DNA of 64,000 bases from Bacteroidia bacterium (GCA_030654175.1 JAURXZ010000042.1:1-64000); one strand, 5' to 3'; numbered from the stretch's first letter, positions 17,522-26,778 are shown. The notes: generated by a model not told the origin, from the letters alone. Made by a program: numbers and translations.

Positions 17522-18746
17522 AAGGCTTTTGCCTGTGTTGCTTTGGTGCTTGGCGCTTCTTTCTGCTGTGCCTTGCTCTGCGCAAAAACAAACCAAAAAA
17601 GATCTCGAGAACAAAAAAAAACAATTACAAAATGAGATAGAATATACCAACCAGTTACTTTCTCAGACAAAAAAAAATAAAAAACTATCGTTAAATCAAT
17701 TAGTAACGTTAAACAAAAAAATAACGGTGCGGGAAGAGTTGATCTCTACTATTAATGGTGAGATCAGGGTGATCAATCGTCAGATAAACCAAAATAACGA
17801 ATCTATTAAAGGATTGCAGAATGATTTGGCCAGGCTAAAAGCTGAATATGCAAAAATGATCTATTATGCGTATAAAAATCAGGACGCATACAGTCGGTTA
17901 ATGTTTGTTTTTGCGGCCAAAGATTTTGAACAGGCCTTTATGCGTTTAAAATATCTTCAGCAATACAGCGACTATAGACGAAAGCAAGTGGAATTGATCG
18001 CAAAAACGAAAAAAAATCTGGATGATACAGTCCTGGATCTGGAAGCTAAAAAATCTAATCAGCGAGTTTTGTTAACGAGTGAACAAATAGAAAAACAAAA
18101 TCTTTCTACGGAGAAAACAGAAAAGGAGCAGGTGTTCTCACAGTTGCAGGAGCAGGAAGGAAAGCTCAAGAAAGATCTGGCGAAAAAGAAGAAAGATGCT
18201 GAAAAATTACAACAAGCTATTCAACGGGTGATTCAAAAGGAACTTGAAAAATTGCAAAAAGAAGCGGTAACAGAAAATAAACCTAAACCAGAAAAATTAG
18301 TTTTAACACCTGAATCGCAACAGCTTTCCAATTCGTTTTTAAGCAATAAGAGCAAACTTCCGTGGCCGGTAGTAAAAGGTATTGTTAGTGAACGTTTTGG
18401 AGTTCACCCTCACCCTCTGATGAAAAATATTGATATCAATAATAATGGCATTGATATTACTACTAGTACCGGATCTTTAGCTCGTGCTGTATTTGACGGA
18501 GATGTAAAGGCCGTTGTAAATATGCCCGGTGCAGGCCAGTTTATTTTGATCCGGCATGGTGAGTTCCTGACCATTTATGCAAATTTAAAAGAGGTGTATG
18601 TAAAAGTTGGAGATAAGGTAAAAACAAAAGATAATATCGGCTCTATAGTATTTGATGATGAAGACTCCAAAACAGTTTTGCATTTTGAAATATGGAAAGG
18701 ACAAATTAAGATGGATCCTGAAGGTTGGTTGTTTAGGAACAATTAG
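17490..18746 (+). CDS. EnvC-like murein hydrolase activator (degenerate M23 domain)
   Basis: Secreted 418-residue protein with a signal peptide (LLWCLALLSAVPCSAQ), a long coiled coil (~35-260, Lys/Gln/Glu-rich) and a C-terminal LytM/M23 domain (~290-418). The zinc ligands of active M23 peptidases are missing: the usual HxGID reads NNNGIDI, and the HxH motif reads VLHFEIW. This matches EnvC and NlpD, which activate amidases and do not cut peptidoglycan themselves. A role in daughter-cell separation or wall remodelling is inferred. The start overlaps the DUF4292 gene; the next gene is convergent. Confidence 0.85.
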   Translation: MSKVLTKKNNKRLLPVLLWCLALLSAVPCSAQKQTKKDLENKKKQLQNEIEYTNQLLSQTKKNKKLSLNQLVTLNKKITVREELISTINGEIRVINRQINQNNESIKGLQNDLARLKAEYAKMIYYAYKNQDAYSRLMFVFAAKDFEQAFMRLKYLQQYSDYRRKQVELIAKTKKNLDDTVLDLEAKKSNQRVLLTSEQIEKQNLSTEKTEKEQVFSQLQEQEGKLKKDLAKKKKDAEKLQQAIQRVIQKELEKLQKEAVTENKPKPEKLVLTPESQQLSNSFLSNKSKLPWPVVKGIVSERFGVHPHPLMKNIDINNNGIDITTSTGSLARAVFDGDVKAVVNMPGAGQFILIRHGEFLTIYANLKEVYVKVGDKVKTKDNIGSIVFDDEDSKTVLHFEIWKGQIKMDPEGWLFRNN

Positions 18747-18756
18747 GAATTGTATA

Positions 18757-18843
18757 ACATTGTCATAAAGATTTTATGTGACAAAAATGTTAATTTGGGC
18801 CATTAACAGTTTAGTTTTACTTGACTTTACAATCATAAACTGT
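18757..18843. terminator. Convergent intergenic hairpins (possible bidirectional terminator)
   Basis: Between the convergent EnvC-like and uxs genes are two inverted pairs: TTGTCATAAA (18760-18769) with TTTATGTGACAA (18773-18784, 2-nt bulge), and ACAGTTTA (18806-18813) with TAAACTGT (18836-18843). AT-rich runs flank them. The GC content is low, so terminator activity is only possible. Confidence 0.35.
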
Positions 18844-18870
18844 ATTAAAAAAACAATAAAATTAAATTGT

Positions 18871-19839
18871 TTACCCAAAGCGGTGTTCTGTTTTGTATAA
18901 TTCCTCTTTAGAAAGATTTCTAAAATAATCATACGTGATCTTCAATCCTTCCTCACGGTTTACTTTAGGCTCCCAACCCAGTATTGCTCTTGCCTTTGTA
19001 ATGTCCGGTTTACGCTGCCTGGGGTCATCCTGAGGCAATGGTTTAGAAACCACTTTTTGTGTTGTACCTGTTAATTTTATTATTTCATCAGCAAATTCCC
19101 TAATGGTAATTTCTTGCGGATTACCAATATTAACAGGCTGTTCATAATCACTCAACAATAAACGATAGATACCTTCCACCAGATCATCCACATAACAGAA
19201 TGAACGGGTTTGAGAACCATCACCAAATATTGTCAGATCTTCACCACGTAAAGCTTGTCCGATAAATGCCGGCAATACACGGCCGTCATTCAATCGCATG
19301 CGTGGGCCATAGGTATTAAAAATACGAATGATACGTGTTTCCAAACCATGGTAAGTATGGTACGCCATTGTCATAGCTTCCATAAAACGTTTTGCTTCAT
19401 CATACACCCCCCTTGGCCCCACAGGATTTACATTGCCCCAATACTCTTCAGTTTGTGGATGCACCATAGGATCACCATACACCTCAGAAGTAGAAGCAAC
19501 TAAAATCCGTGCATTTTTAACTCTCGCTAAACCCAACAAATTATGAGTTCCAAGTGAACTCACCTTTAATGTTTGAATAGGAATTTTCAAATAATCGATA
19601 GGTGATGCAGGAGATGCAAAATGTAAAATATAATCCAATTCACCCGGAACAAAAACATATGTGGAAACATCATGATGATAAAATTCAAAATGTTCCAGCT
19701 TCATCAAGTGTTCAATATTTTTCAAGTCCCCTGTAATCAGGTTATCCATGCCAATAACATGGTAACCTTCTTTAATGAACCGATCACAAAGGTGTGAACC
19801 TAAAAAACCTGCTGCTCCGGTAATTAATATTCTTTTCAT
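18871..19839 (-). CDS. uxs: UDP-glucuronate decarboxylase (UDP-xylose synthase)
   Basis: Extended short-chain dehydrogenase that converts UDP-glucuronate to UDP-xylose through a bound NAD-linked 4-keto intermediate. The Rossmann motif GAAGFLGSH (8-16) and the triad Ser118 (STSEVYGD), Tyr146 and Lys150 (YDEAKR) are visible, followed by [10 protein letters not shown] and the [14 protein letters not shown] segment typical of Uxs. The length of 322 is right for the short bacterial form. It lies 79 bp downstream of ugd on the same strand, so substrate production and use are neighbours: UDP-glucose to UDP-glucuronate to UDP-xylose. Confidence 0.92.
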   Translation of the reverse strand: MKRILITGAAGFLGSHLCDRFIKEGYHVIGMDNLITGDLKNIEHLMKLEHFEFYHHDVSTYVFVPGELDYILHFASPASPIDYLKIPIQTLKVSSLGTHNLLGLARVKNARILVASTSEVYGDPMVHPQTEEYWGNVNPVGPRGVYDEAKRFMEAMTMAYHTYHGLETRIIRIFNTYGPRMRLNDGRVLPAFIGQALRGEDLTIFGDGSQTRSFCYVDDLVEGIYRLLLSDYEQPVNIGNPQEITIREFADEIIKLTGTTQKVVSKPLPQDDPRQRKPDITKARAILGWEPKVNREEGLKITYDYFRNLSKEELYKTEHRFG

Positions 19840-19918
19840 ATATAAAATTTCAAAATGTAAATTTGCAGATCCATGAAATGTGTTAATTCAAAAATTCTAC
19901 AAATCAAAAAATCAATAA

Positions 19919-21229
19919 TTATTTTACTGTCTCTCTTCCAATAGAACAATAATAATATCCAAGCTCTTTCATTTGGTCGATCCCATATAAATTACGCCCA
20001 TCAAATATCACTTTATTTTTTAGTAAAGAGGTTACCTTTTCAAAATCAGGAGTACGGAATAAACTCCATTCTGTTGCAATTAACAATATATCAGCATCAC
20101 GTAATGCATCATATTCATCCATTGCGTAGGTGATACGGTCACCAATCAATGTTCGCACATTATGCATCGCTTCAGGGTCGTAAGCGGAGATACTTGCTCC
20201 TTCTTTTAAAAGCTCTTCAATAATATACAATGCCGGTGCTTCACGAATATCATCAGTATCCGGCTTAAAAGCCAACCCCCATAATGCAATTTTTTTTCCT
20301 TCTAAATTATTGTTAAAATAGTTTTTAATTTTAGGAACAATTATAGTTTTTTGTTTGCTGTTAATATCCATTACAGCATCCAAAATTTTAAAATCATAAT
20401 TTACATCACTTGCTGATTTTGCCAATGCCTGAACGTCTTTAGGAAAACAACTTCCACCATAACCAATTCCCGGAAATAAAAAACGTTTACCGATCCGCTC
20501 GTCAGAACCAATACCAATTCGGACTGCATCCACATCGGCACCTACCTTTTCGCAAAGGTTGGCAATCTCATTCATGAAGGTAATTTTAGTTGCTAAAAAC
20601 GCATTGGCAGCATACTTCGTCAATTCAGCTGATTTTTCATCCATAAAAATAATTGGATTACCTTGCCTAACGTAAGGTTTGTATAACTCCTCCATTTTTT
20701 TGCGGGCCTTTTCGGAGCTTGTTCCAATAACAACTCTATCTGGTTTCAGGAAATCGTCTACAGCATAACCTTCGCGCAAAAATTCAGGATTTGAAACCAC
20801 ATCAAATTCGCATTGAGCATGTTTTGCAATTGCTGCACGTACTTTATCTGCAGTGCCAACCGGGACAGTACTTTTATCTACGATAACTTTATATTCTTTA
20901 ATAAGTTTTCCAAGATCTGATGCAACACCAAGAATGTAACTTAGATCGGCAGAACCATCTTCGCCCGGAGGAGTCGGCAATGCGAGGAAAATAATTTTCG
21001 CCTTTTCAATTGCTTCCGCGAGATTAGTTGTAAATGTTAGCCTTCCCTGCTTGATATTCCGTTCAAATAATAAATCTAAATGAGGCTCATAAATTGGCAC
21101 CACACCGGATTGCATTTTTTGTATTTTATCTGCATTAATATCAACACAAATAACATGGTTACCTGTTTCAGCAAGGCATGTACCGGTTACTAATCCTACA
21201 TATCCTGTTCCTACTACTGCTATGTTCAT
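19919..21229 (-). CDS. ugd: UDP-glucose 6-dehydrogenase
   Basis: Oxidises UDP-glucose to UDP-glucuronate with two NAD molecules. The N-terminus MNIAVVGTGYVGLVTGTCLA is the NAD-binding signature, LPTPPGEDGSADLSYI and KSTVPVGT follow, and the catalytic Cys sits in GYGGSCFPKDVQAL. The C-terminal domain carries GLAFKPDTDDIREAPA. At 436 residues it is of normal length. It is the middle gene of a minus-strand set with a WbpE-like aminotransferase (64 bp upstream) and uxs (79 bp downstream). A family member acting on UDP-GlcNAc instead is possible given the neighbour, but the sequence reads as UDP-glucose type. Confidence 0.93.
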   Translation of the reverse strand: MNIAVVGTGYVGLVTGTCLAETGNHVICVDINADKIQKMQSGVVPIYEPHLDLLFERNIKQGRLTFTTNLAEAIEKAKIIFLALPTPPGEDGSADLSYILGVASDLGKLIKEYKVIVDKSTVPVGTADKVRAAIAKHAQCEFDVVSNPEFLREGYAVDDFLKPDRVVIGTSSEKARKKMEELYKPYVRQGNPIIFMDEKSAELTKYAANAFLATKITFMNEIANLCEKVGADVDAVRIGIGSDERIGKRFLFPGIGYGGSCFPKDVQALAKSASDVNYDFKILDAVMDINSKQKTIIVPKIKNYFNNNLEGKKIALWGLAFKPDTDDIREAPALYIIEELLKEGASISAYDPEAMHNVRTLIGDRITYAMDEYDALRDADILLIATEWSLFRTPDFEKVTSLLKNKVIFDGRNLYGIDQMKELGYYYCSIGRETVK

Positions 21230-21293
21230 TTTATAAGTTAAAAGTTGAAAAGTTAAAAGTCAAAAAAAAATTTGTCACTTATATGGTAGAATA

Positions 21294-22433
21294 CTATTTA
21301 CAAAATTCCAAAACAGAATCAGTAATATACTTCAATGTTTCCTCGTCCAATTCTGTATGCATTGGAAATGAAACAACGGATGCGCAAAGTTTTTCAGTTA
21401 CCGGAAAATCTCCTGCTTTGTAACGTGGATCTAAATATGCCTTTTGCAAGTGCAACGGTATGGGATAATAGATCATTGCAGGAATATCTTTACTTGCTAA
21501 AAACTCACGCAATGCGTTTCTATCAACACCATTCAACTGTACCGTATACTGATGAAACACGTGATTTGAATATTTAGCTCTTGCTGGAATTTTAAGTTTC
21601 GGATTGTTTGAAAGAGCTTTGTCATAATATTCAGCGGCTTTGTTACGTGCTGTTGCATAATTATCAAGTTGGCGCAATTTAATTCTCAAGATCGCTGCCT
21701 GTATACTGTCTAAACGGGAGTTCACACCAATTGAATCGTGCACATATTGTATTGATTGTCCATGATTGGAAATCATTCTTATTTTCGCAGCAAGCGCATC
21801 ATCATTCGTAAACAAGGCACCACCATCGCCATAACATCCTAAATTTTTGGAAGGGAAGAATGAAGTGCAACCGATTGTTCCAATTGTCCCGGCCTTTTTA
21901 ACAGTACCGTCATTGTAATAATAATCTGAGCCAATGGCTTGGGCATTATCTTCGATAACATACAAATTATGTTTTTTAGCAAGCACCGTTATTGCCTCCA
22001 TATTAGCACACTGCCCGAATAAATGAACTGGCACGATCGCTTTTGTTTTAGAAGTGATCGCTTTTTCAATGGCAACAAGATCAATATCAAAAGTATCAGG
22101 GATAACATCTACCAACACAGGCGTTAAGCCCAACAGAGCAATCACTTCAGCAGTAGCCACATAGGTGAAGTCGGCAGTAATTACTTCATCACCCGGTTTT
22201 AAATCAAGTGCCATCATTGCAATTTGCAATGCATCAGTTCCGTTCGCACAAGGGATCACATGTTTTACACCAAGATACTGTTCAAGTTCAGCCTGGAATG
22301 CTTTAACTTCAGGGCCATTGATATATGCAGTAGTATTTAGTACATTTTGAATGGCGGCATCCACTTCTGTTTTTATTTTTTCATATTGACCTTTAAGGTC
22401 AACCATCTGAATTTTTTTTACTGTTTTTTCCAT
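21294..22433 (-). CDS. DegT/DnrJ sugar aminotransferase, WbpE/WlbC-like
   Basis: PLP enzyme that transaminates a keto sugar nucleotide. Many blocks look like WbpE, which makes UDP-2,3-diamino-glucuronate: YINGPEVKAF, ANGTDALQIAMMAL, GDEVITADFTYVATAE, IEDNAQAIG and CTSFFPSKNLGCYGDGGA, whose Lys should bind PLP, then GVNSRLDSIQAAIL. The frame extends upstream, but the ATG at 22433 (MEKTVKKIQMVDLKGQY) fits the family start, giving 379 residues. It leads the operon with ugd and uxs, so these enzymes probably supply uronic or amino sugars for surface glycan. The matching dehydrogenase and acetyltransferase (WbpB, WbpD) are not in the window. Confidence 0.85.
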   Translation of the reverse strand: MEKTVKKIQMVDLKGQYEKIKTEVDAAIQNVLNTTAYINGPEVKAFQAELEQYLGVKHVIPCANGTDALQIAMMALDLKPGDEVITADFTYVATAEVIALLGLTPVLVDVIPDTFDIDLVAIEKAITSKTKAIVPVHLFGQCANMEAITVLAKKHNLYVIEDNAQAIGSDYYYNDGTVKKAGTIGTIGCTSFFPSKNLGCYGDGGALFTNDDALAAKIRMISNHGQSIQYVHDSIGVNSRLDSIQAAILRIKLRQLDNYATARNKAAEYYDKALSNNPKLKIPARAKYSNHVFHQYTVQLNGVDRNALREFLASKDIPAMIYYPIPLHLQKAYLDPRYKAGDFPVTEKLCASVVSFPMHTELDEETLKYITDSVLEFCK

Positions 22434-22501
22434 CGAAAACATATTTGTTTTAAGAATGCGAATATACTGAAAATATATAAATTTCTGAGCAATTTTGAAA
22501 A

Positions 22502-22530
22502 TTGAATTCGCCATAAAAACCTTATATTAG
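22502..22530 (+). promoter_or_regulatory. Candidate promoter for the outer-membrane protein gene
   Basis: TTG at 22502-22504, an 18-bp spacer and TATATTAG at 22523-22530 resemble the Bacteroidota consensus TTTG/TAnnTTTG with one mismatch in the -7 box. The ATG follows 17 bp later. The divergent minus-strand operon may use TATATTCG in the same gap. Confidence 0.4.
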
Positions 22531-22547
22531 CGGACATTTTTATCCAA

Positions 22548-23303
22548 ATGAAAAAAATAGTTTTATTCACTTTCTTCGCTTTTTTTATTTCAATCAGCTT
22601 ATCCGCACAGGTAAGTATAAAAGATTCATCCATTTATACGCCATTGATCGGACTTTCCTATAGTTACCAAATCCCTTTGGCAGATATGGCGAATCGTTTC
22701 GGAAATAACTCCGCTATTCATTTAAATATAGATTTCAAAACAAAAAAACAATGGACGTTTGGAATGAATGGAAATTATTTTTTTGGAAAAGATATTAAAG
22801 AAAAAGGCATTTTTGATAGTATTACAACGTCTGACGGAAATATAATCAGCCAAAATGGTGAATTTGCCGACATCCGTATATATGAGCGCGGATTCACGGT
22901 TTCAATTACAGCCGGAAGACTGTTTCCTTTAAAAAAACCTAACCCTAACTCAGGAATAATGTTCAACATAGGTTTAGGCTTTATACAGCACAAAATACGT
23001 ATAGAAACTATTGGCAACACCGTTCCTCAATTATCAAAAGAATACAAGAAGGGCTATGATCGCCTGTCGAACGGCATACTGCTGAGTGAAAATTTGGGTT
23101 ATTTATATTTAAGTAATAACCGGCTGGTGAATTTTTATTTTGGTTTAGAATGTATGCAAGGCTTTACAAAGAGCCGCAGAAACTTTGATTATGATTTGAT
23201 GAAACAAGACACAAAAAAAAGATTGGATGTATTATACGGAGGAAAAATTGCATGGATACTGCCATTATATAAAAAAGCTCCTCAATCATTTTATTATTAT
23301 TAG
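22548..23303 (+). CDS. Secreted beta-rich protein, probable outer-membrane barrel
   Basis: Protein of 251 residues with a signal peptide (MKKIVLFTFFAFFISISLSAQ). No characterised family was recognised. The body alternates polar and hydrophobic residues in strand-like stretches (LIGLSYSYQIP, WTFGMNGNYFFG, SGIMFNIGLGFIQ, LVNFYFGLECMQGF) and ends in aromatic residues (QSFYYY), as many small outer-membrane barrels do. It sits 45 bp before the KDO transferase gene on the same strand, and a similar unknown protein is often seen there in related bacteria, which hints at a link with lipopolysaccharide. Localisation is inferred from the signal and strand pattern only. Confidence 0.7.
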   Translation: MKKIVLFTFFAFFISISLSAQVSIKDSSIYTPLIGLSYSYQIPLADMANRFGNNSAIHLNIDFKTKKQWTFGMNGNYFFGKDIKEKGIFDSITTSDGNIISQNGEFADIRIYERGFTVSITAGRLFPLKKPNPNSGIMFNIGLGFIQHKIRIETIGNTVPQLSKEYKKGYDRLSNGILLSENLGYLYLSNNRLVNFYFGLECMQGFTKSRRNFDYDLMKQDTKKRLDVLYGGKIAWILPLYKKAPQSFYYY

Positions 23304-23348
23304 AAGCCCAAACTCTTCTTATAAGAAAAAAGAGCCTGAAATAAAAAA

Positions 23349-24611
23349 ATGAAAATAATCTATACATTTTTAATATACTTATATCTATTAGCGATCCGTG
23401 TTGCCTCTTTGTTTAATCCCAAAGCAAAATTATGGATCGATGGAAGGAAAAGCTTTTTTGAAAAACTCCAAGCTCAACTCTCAACTCTTAAGTCCCAACA
23501 TCAAACTTCTGACTTTAAACTGATATGGTTTCATTGTGCCTCCTTAGGCGAGTTTGAGCAAGGGCGGCCTCTTATTGAAAAAATTAAAAGGGAACAACCT
23601 TCAACCAAAATTTTACTTACTTTTTTTTCACCTTCCGGATACGAAATCCGTAAAAACTATGCCGGTGCTGATTGCATTTTTTATTTACCCATGGATACAC
23701 CTTCCTCGGCAAAAAAATTTATTGAAATAGTAAAACCTGAAATTGCAATTTTTGTAAAATATGAGTTTTGGTTCAACTACCTGAATGAGCTTAAAAAACA
23801 AAACGTTCCAACATATTTAATATGCGGCATTTTCAGAGAAGACCACTATTTTTTTAAAAGTTACGGTGCTTGGTTTCGCAAACAACTCAATGTATTTACT
23901 CATTTTTATCTCCAGGATGAATCTTCTTTGAATTCATTAAATTCGATCGGTTATCATAATGCCACTGTAGCGGGTGACACCCGCTTCGACAGGGTTTTTG
24001 AAATTTCAAAAGATGTAAAACAAATTGATATTGTAAAACAATTTGTGGCTGATAAAAAAGTATTTGTTGCAGGTAGTACCTGGGAAGAAGACATAAAAAT
24101 AATTTCAAAATTCAATTTCCAGACTGGGGGTTTTAAATTAATTATTGCCCCTCACGAAATCGATGAAACCAGCATACAATCAACTATCCAGCAATTCAAC
24201 AACTCAAAAATTGTAAGATACTCGCAAGCCAATGAACAAAATATAAAAACTGCCGATGTATTAATTATTGACAATATCGGTATGCTTTCATCACTATATC
24301 AATACGGTACAATCGCTTTTATTGGAGGGGGCTTTGGAAAGAATATTCATAATATTTTAGAACCCGCTACTTTTGGTCTGCCAATTATTTTTGGACCTAA
24401 ATACCAAAATTTTAATGAGGCGAAACAACTAATTCAGTTAGGTGGAGCCTTTTCTATTGCTTCTTCGGAGGACTTCAAAAAAACAATTGAACGCTTAAGT
24501 AAGCCAGATGCTTTAAAGAAAGCTGCTTCCGCATCAAAAAAATATGTGTTATCAAATATCGGAGCGACAGATAAAATTCTAAGATCAATATTCAAAGATC
24601 ATACGTTGTAA
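23349..24611 (+). CDS. waaA: 3-deoxy-D-manno-octulosonic acid (KDO) transferase
   Basis: Adds KDO from CMP-KDO to the lipid A precursor at the inner membrane. An N-terminal hydrophobic helix (~1-20) is followed by the GT30 signature FHCASLGEFEQGRPLIE, with the catalytic base expected at Glu68. VKYEFWFNYL, DTRFDRV, VAGSTWEED, APHEIDE and FGPKYQNFNEA follow in the expected order. Length is 420. Between ~41 and 57 lies a Gln/Ser/Leu-rich insert (QLSTLKSQHQTSDF) that matches a tandem-repeat-like DNA stretch (23470-23517) and is not part of the usual family core. The fold core is intact, so the enzyme is probably active. Confidence 0.93.
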   Translation: MKIIYTFLIYLYLLAIRVASLFNPKAKLWIDGRKSFFEKLQAQLSTLKSQHQTSDFKLIWFHCASLGEFEQGRPLIEKIKREQPSTKILLTFFSPSGYEIRKNYAGADCIFYLPMDTPSSAKKFIEIVKPEIAIFVKYEFWFNYLNELKKQNVPTYLICGIFREDHYFFKSYGAWFRKQLNVFTHFYLQDESSLNSLNSIGYHNATVAGDTRFDRVFEISKDVKQIDIVKQFVADKKVFVAGSTWEEDIKIISKFNFQTGGFKLIIAPHEIDETSIQSTIQQFNNSKIVRYSQANEQNIKTADVLIIDNIGMLSSLYQYGTIAFIGGGFGKNIHNILEPATFGLPIIFGPKYQNFNEAKQLIQLGGAFSIASSEDFKKTIERLSKPDALKKAASASKKYVLSNIGATDKILRSIFKDHTL

Positions 24612-24632
24612 ATTAAAATAAACTTACATTTG
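24606..24632 (+). promoter_or_regulatory. Candidate trpS promoter
   Basis: TACATTTG at 24625-24632 is an exact TAnnTTTG -7 box, with TTG at 24606-24608 (spacer 16 bp, slightly short). The trpS ATG lies 39 bp downstream. The -33 part overlaps the end of waaA. Confidence 0.5.
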
Positions 24633-24671
24633 AAAATAAATATCAATAATTCTATCTGATAATTAAAACCA

Positions 24672-25649
24672 ATGGCACGAATACTTACTGGAGTTCAAAG
24701 TACAAACATTCCTCATTTGGGAAATATTTTAGGTGCAATTATGCCGGCAATTGAATTATCAAAAGTGGCAGGAAATGAATCACTTTTTTTTATTGCGGAT
24801 CTGCATGCTTTAACAACTATTAAAGACGCGGAGTTTTTAAAGAACAGTTCTGATGCTGTTGCTGCAACCTGGTTGGCATTTGGTTTCGATACCGATAAAA
24901 ACATTTTTTATCGCCAAAGTGATGTACCGGAAGTGTGTGAATTAACTTGGTATTTGAATTGTTTTACCCCTTACCCAATGCTAGCGAACGCACATTCATT
25001 CAAAGACAAATCAGAACGTTTGGCGGATGTTAATGCAGGTTTGTTCACCTACCCCGTATTAATGGCAGCTGATATTATTTTATATGATGCCCATTTTGTT
25101 CCCGTTGGAAAAGATCAGGTTCAACACCTTGAAATGACAAGAGATATAGCCGAAAAATTTAATTTTAAATATGGGGATGTATTTGTAATACCGGAAGCAA
25201 AAATTGATGAAGCGGTAATGCTTGTTCCAGGTACTGATGGGCAAAAAATGAGTAAATCATTACACAATTTTATTAATATTTTTCTTCCCGAAAAAGAATT
25301 AAAAAAAATAGTGATGGGAATTGTTACCGATGCCACTCCCCTTGAAGCACCTAAAAACCCGGAGACTTGCAACGTTTTTGCTTTGTACAAATTAATTGCC
25401 ACTGAGCAGCAAATAGCAGAAATGCGTGCCAACTATTTACGCGGTGGTTACGGTTATGGCACTGCTAAAACAGCTCTATATGAGTTGCTGTTAGAAAAAT
25501 TTAAAACACAACGGGAACTATATTTTCATTATATGAATAACCGTAATGAGTTGGAGGCAAAACTACAAATAGGCGCAGATAAAGCACGTGTAATAGCAAA
25601 GGCAACATTAAAGCGTGTAAGGGAGAAATTAGGATTTAACAACTTGTAA
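24672..25649 (+). CDS. trpS: Tryptophan--tRNA ligase
   Basis: Charges tRNA-Trp. The class I signature appears as PHLGN (residues 14-18, the HIGH motif) and KMSKS (in GQKMSKSLHN, about 192-196). ADLHAL and GKDQVQHLEMTRDIAEKF are typical of the family. Length 325 is normal for the bacterial enzyme. It converges on cdsA, with an inverted repeat in the gap. No tRNA or trp-biosynthesis gene lies nearby. Confidence 0.96.
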   Translation: MARILTGVQSTNIPHLGNILGAIMPAIELSKVAGNESLFFIADLHALTTIKDAEFLKNSSDAVAATWLAFGFDTDKNIFYRQSDVPEVCELTWYLNCFTPYPMLANAHSFKDKSERLADVNAGLFTYPVLMAADIILYDAHFVPVGKDQVQHLEMTRDIAEKFNFKYGDVFVIPEAKIDEAVMLVPGTDGQKMSKSLHNFINIFLPEKELKKIVMGIVTDATPLEAPKNPETCNVFALYKLIATEQQIAEMRANYLRGGYGYGTAKTALYELLLEKFKTQRELYFHYMNNRNELEAKLQIGADKARVIAKATLKRVREKLGFNNL

Positions 25650-25650
25650 A

Positions 25651-25692
25651 ATCACCACTAAGGCACTAAGTCCAATTAGTGCTTTAGTGATA
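25651..25692. terminator. Inverted repeat between trpS and cdsA, likely bidirectional terminator
   Basis: The left arm CACCACTAAGGCACTAAG (25653-25670) and right arm TTAGTGCTTTAGTGATA (25676-25692) form an imperfect hairpin with a short loop between two convergent genes. The arms are made of 8-bp CACTAAGG units, one of several short-period inverted repeat types in this window. Confidence 0.55.
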
Positions 25693-25709
25693 AATTATAA
25701 AGAATTGCT

Positions 25710-26528
25710 CTAATAGAACATTTTTGTAAGATACAAATACGTAAACACAAAAGGAGCAGACATTATTAAACTGTCGAAGCGATCTAAGATCCCACCATGA
25801 CCTGGCAGTATTGTACCTGAATCTTTTACATTGAGACTCCTTTTAAAAATCGATTTTACCAGATCACCCAATGTACCGATCACAATTAAAATAGTAGCGA
25901 TCACCATCCAATCAAAACGGCTAATACTCGTATACCACCCTGAGATCAAATAGGCAACACCATAGCTCGCAATAGCGCCTCCAACGCTCCCTTCCCATGT
26001 TTTTCCGGGAGATACACGCAAAAACAATTTGTGCCTTCCAATTGCCGAACCTACCAGGTAAGCACCGGAGTCGTTACACCAAAGAATAAAGAAAAACCCA
26101 AAAAGCAGTTGATAATTATAAATTTCTGTTGCGGTGGCAATGTAGTTCAATAAGGAAAATGGAAGCGCCACATATAATACCCCCATGAGTGTAAAAGCAA
26201 TGTTTCGGAATGGATCTGCGGCCTTTAAATAAAGTTCAATAATAAAAATGAGAAAAAGCACCGGAATATTGATCACTAAAAATCCGGAGTCGAGATACCC
26301 CATACAAACCAATGCATTGCTTGCAAATAAAATTGCGCCAATAATGGTCCCAATTAATTTTTGAGGTTTACTCCCGCCCTTTTCGGATAAGGTATAAAAT
26401 TCCCAAACTCCCAAAATAGTAATTACAAAAAACAAAACTGAAAATGAAAATTGACTCCAAAATGTGCAACCTAAAAGTACGGCTACAAATACTATTGCGG
26501 TGAGTGTACGTTTTACGAAATTATTCAC
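25710..26528 (-). CDS. cdsA: Phosphatidate cytidylyltransferase
   Basis: Makes CDP-diacylglycerol from phosphatidate and CTP at the inner membrane, feeding phospholipid synthesis. About eight membrane helices are apparent. The family signature is at the C-terminal end, GHGGILDRFDSLIMSAPFVF, preceded by SPGKTWEGSVGG and WCNDSGAYLVGS. Length 272 fits the family. Its ATG overlaps the stop of the upstream DUF2007 gene by 4 bp, so the pair is co-translated. Confidence 0.94.
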   Translation of the reverse strand: MNNFVKRTLTAIVFVAVLLGCTFWSQFSFSVLFFVITILGVWEFYTLSEKGGSKPQKLIGTIIGAILFASNALVCMGYLDSGFLVINIPVLFLIFIIELYLKAADPFRNIAFTLMGVLYVALPFSLLNYIATATEIYNYQLLFGFFFILWCNDSGAYLVGSAIGRHKLFLRVSPGKTWEGSVGGAIASYGVAYLISGWYTSISRFDWMVIATILIVIGTLGDLVKSIFKRSLNVKDSGTILPGHGGILDRFDSLIMSAPFVFTYLYLTKMFY

Positions 26529-26731
26529 AGGTTATTTTCATTTATGATCCGTTTGGATATAATTACATTGTCGCGTTCAACATAAAGCTCAACTACTCCA
26601 ATAGTTTTATAAAACGAATCCTGATTATTGATTACAATACTTAGAATATTATTTTCAGCTAATAAAGCTTTAAACAGTTCTGCGGTGTGAAGATAAGAAG
26701 AAGTGTATATGCTTACCCAATTTGCTTCCAT
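26525..26731 (-). CDS. DUF2007 small protein
   Basis: Protein of 68 residues with the DUF2007 pattern (putative signal-transducing protein): WVSIYTSSYLHTAELFKALL then a short beta hairpin ending in LYVERDNVIISKRII. The family is small and related to the PII-like ferredoxin fold; no biochemical role is known to me. It overlaps cdsA by 4 bp. Confidence 0.75.
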   Translation of the reverse strand: MEANWVSIYTSSYLHTAELFKALLAENNILSIVINNQDSFYKTIGVVELYVERDNVIISKRIINENNL

Positions 26732-26778
26732 ATTTTTAATTATTGAGTCCTTTTCCGAAAAATTCTTTAAACGCTATT

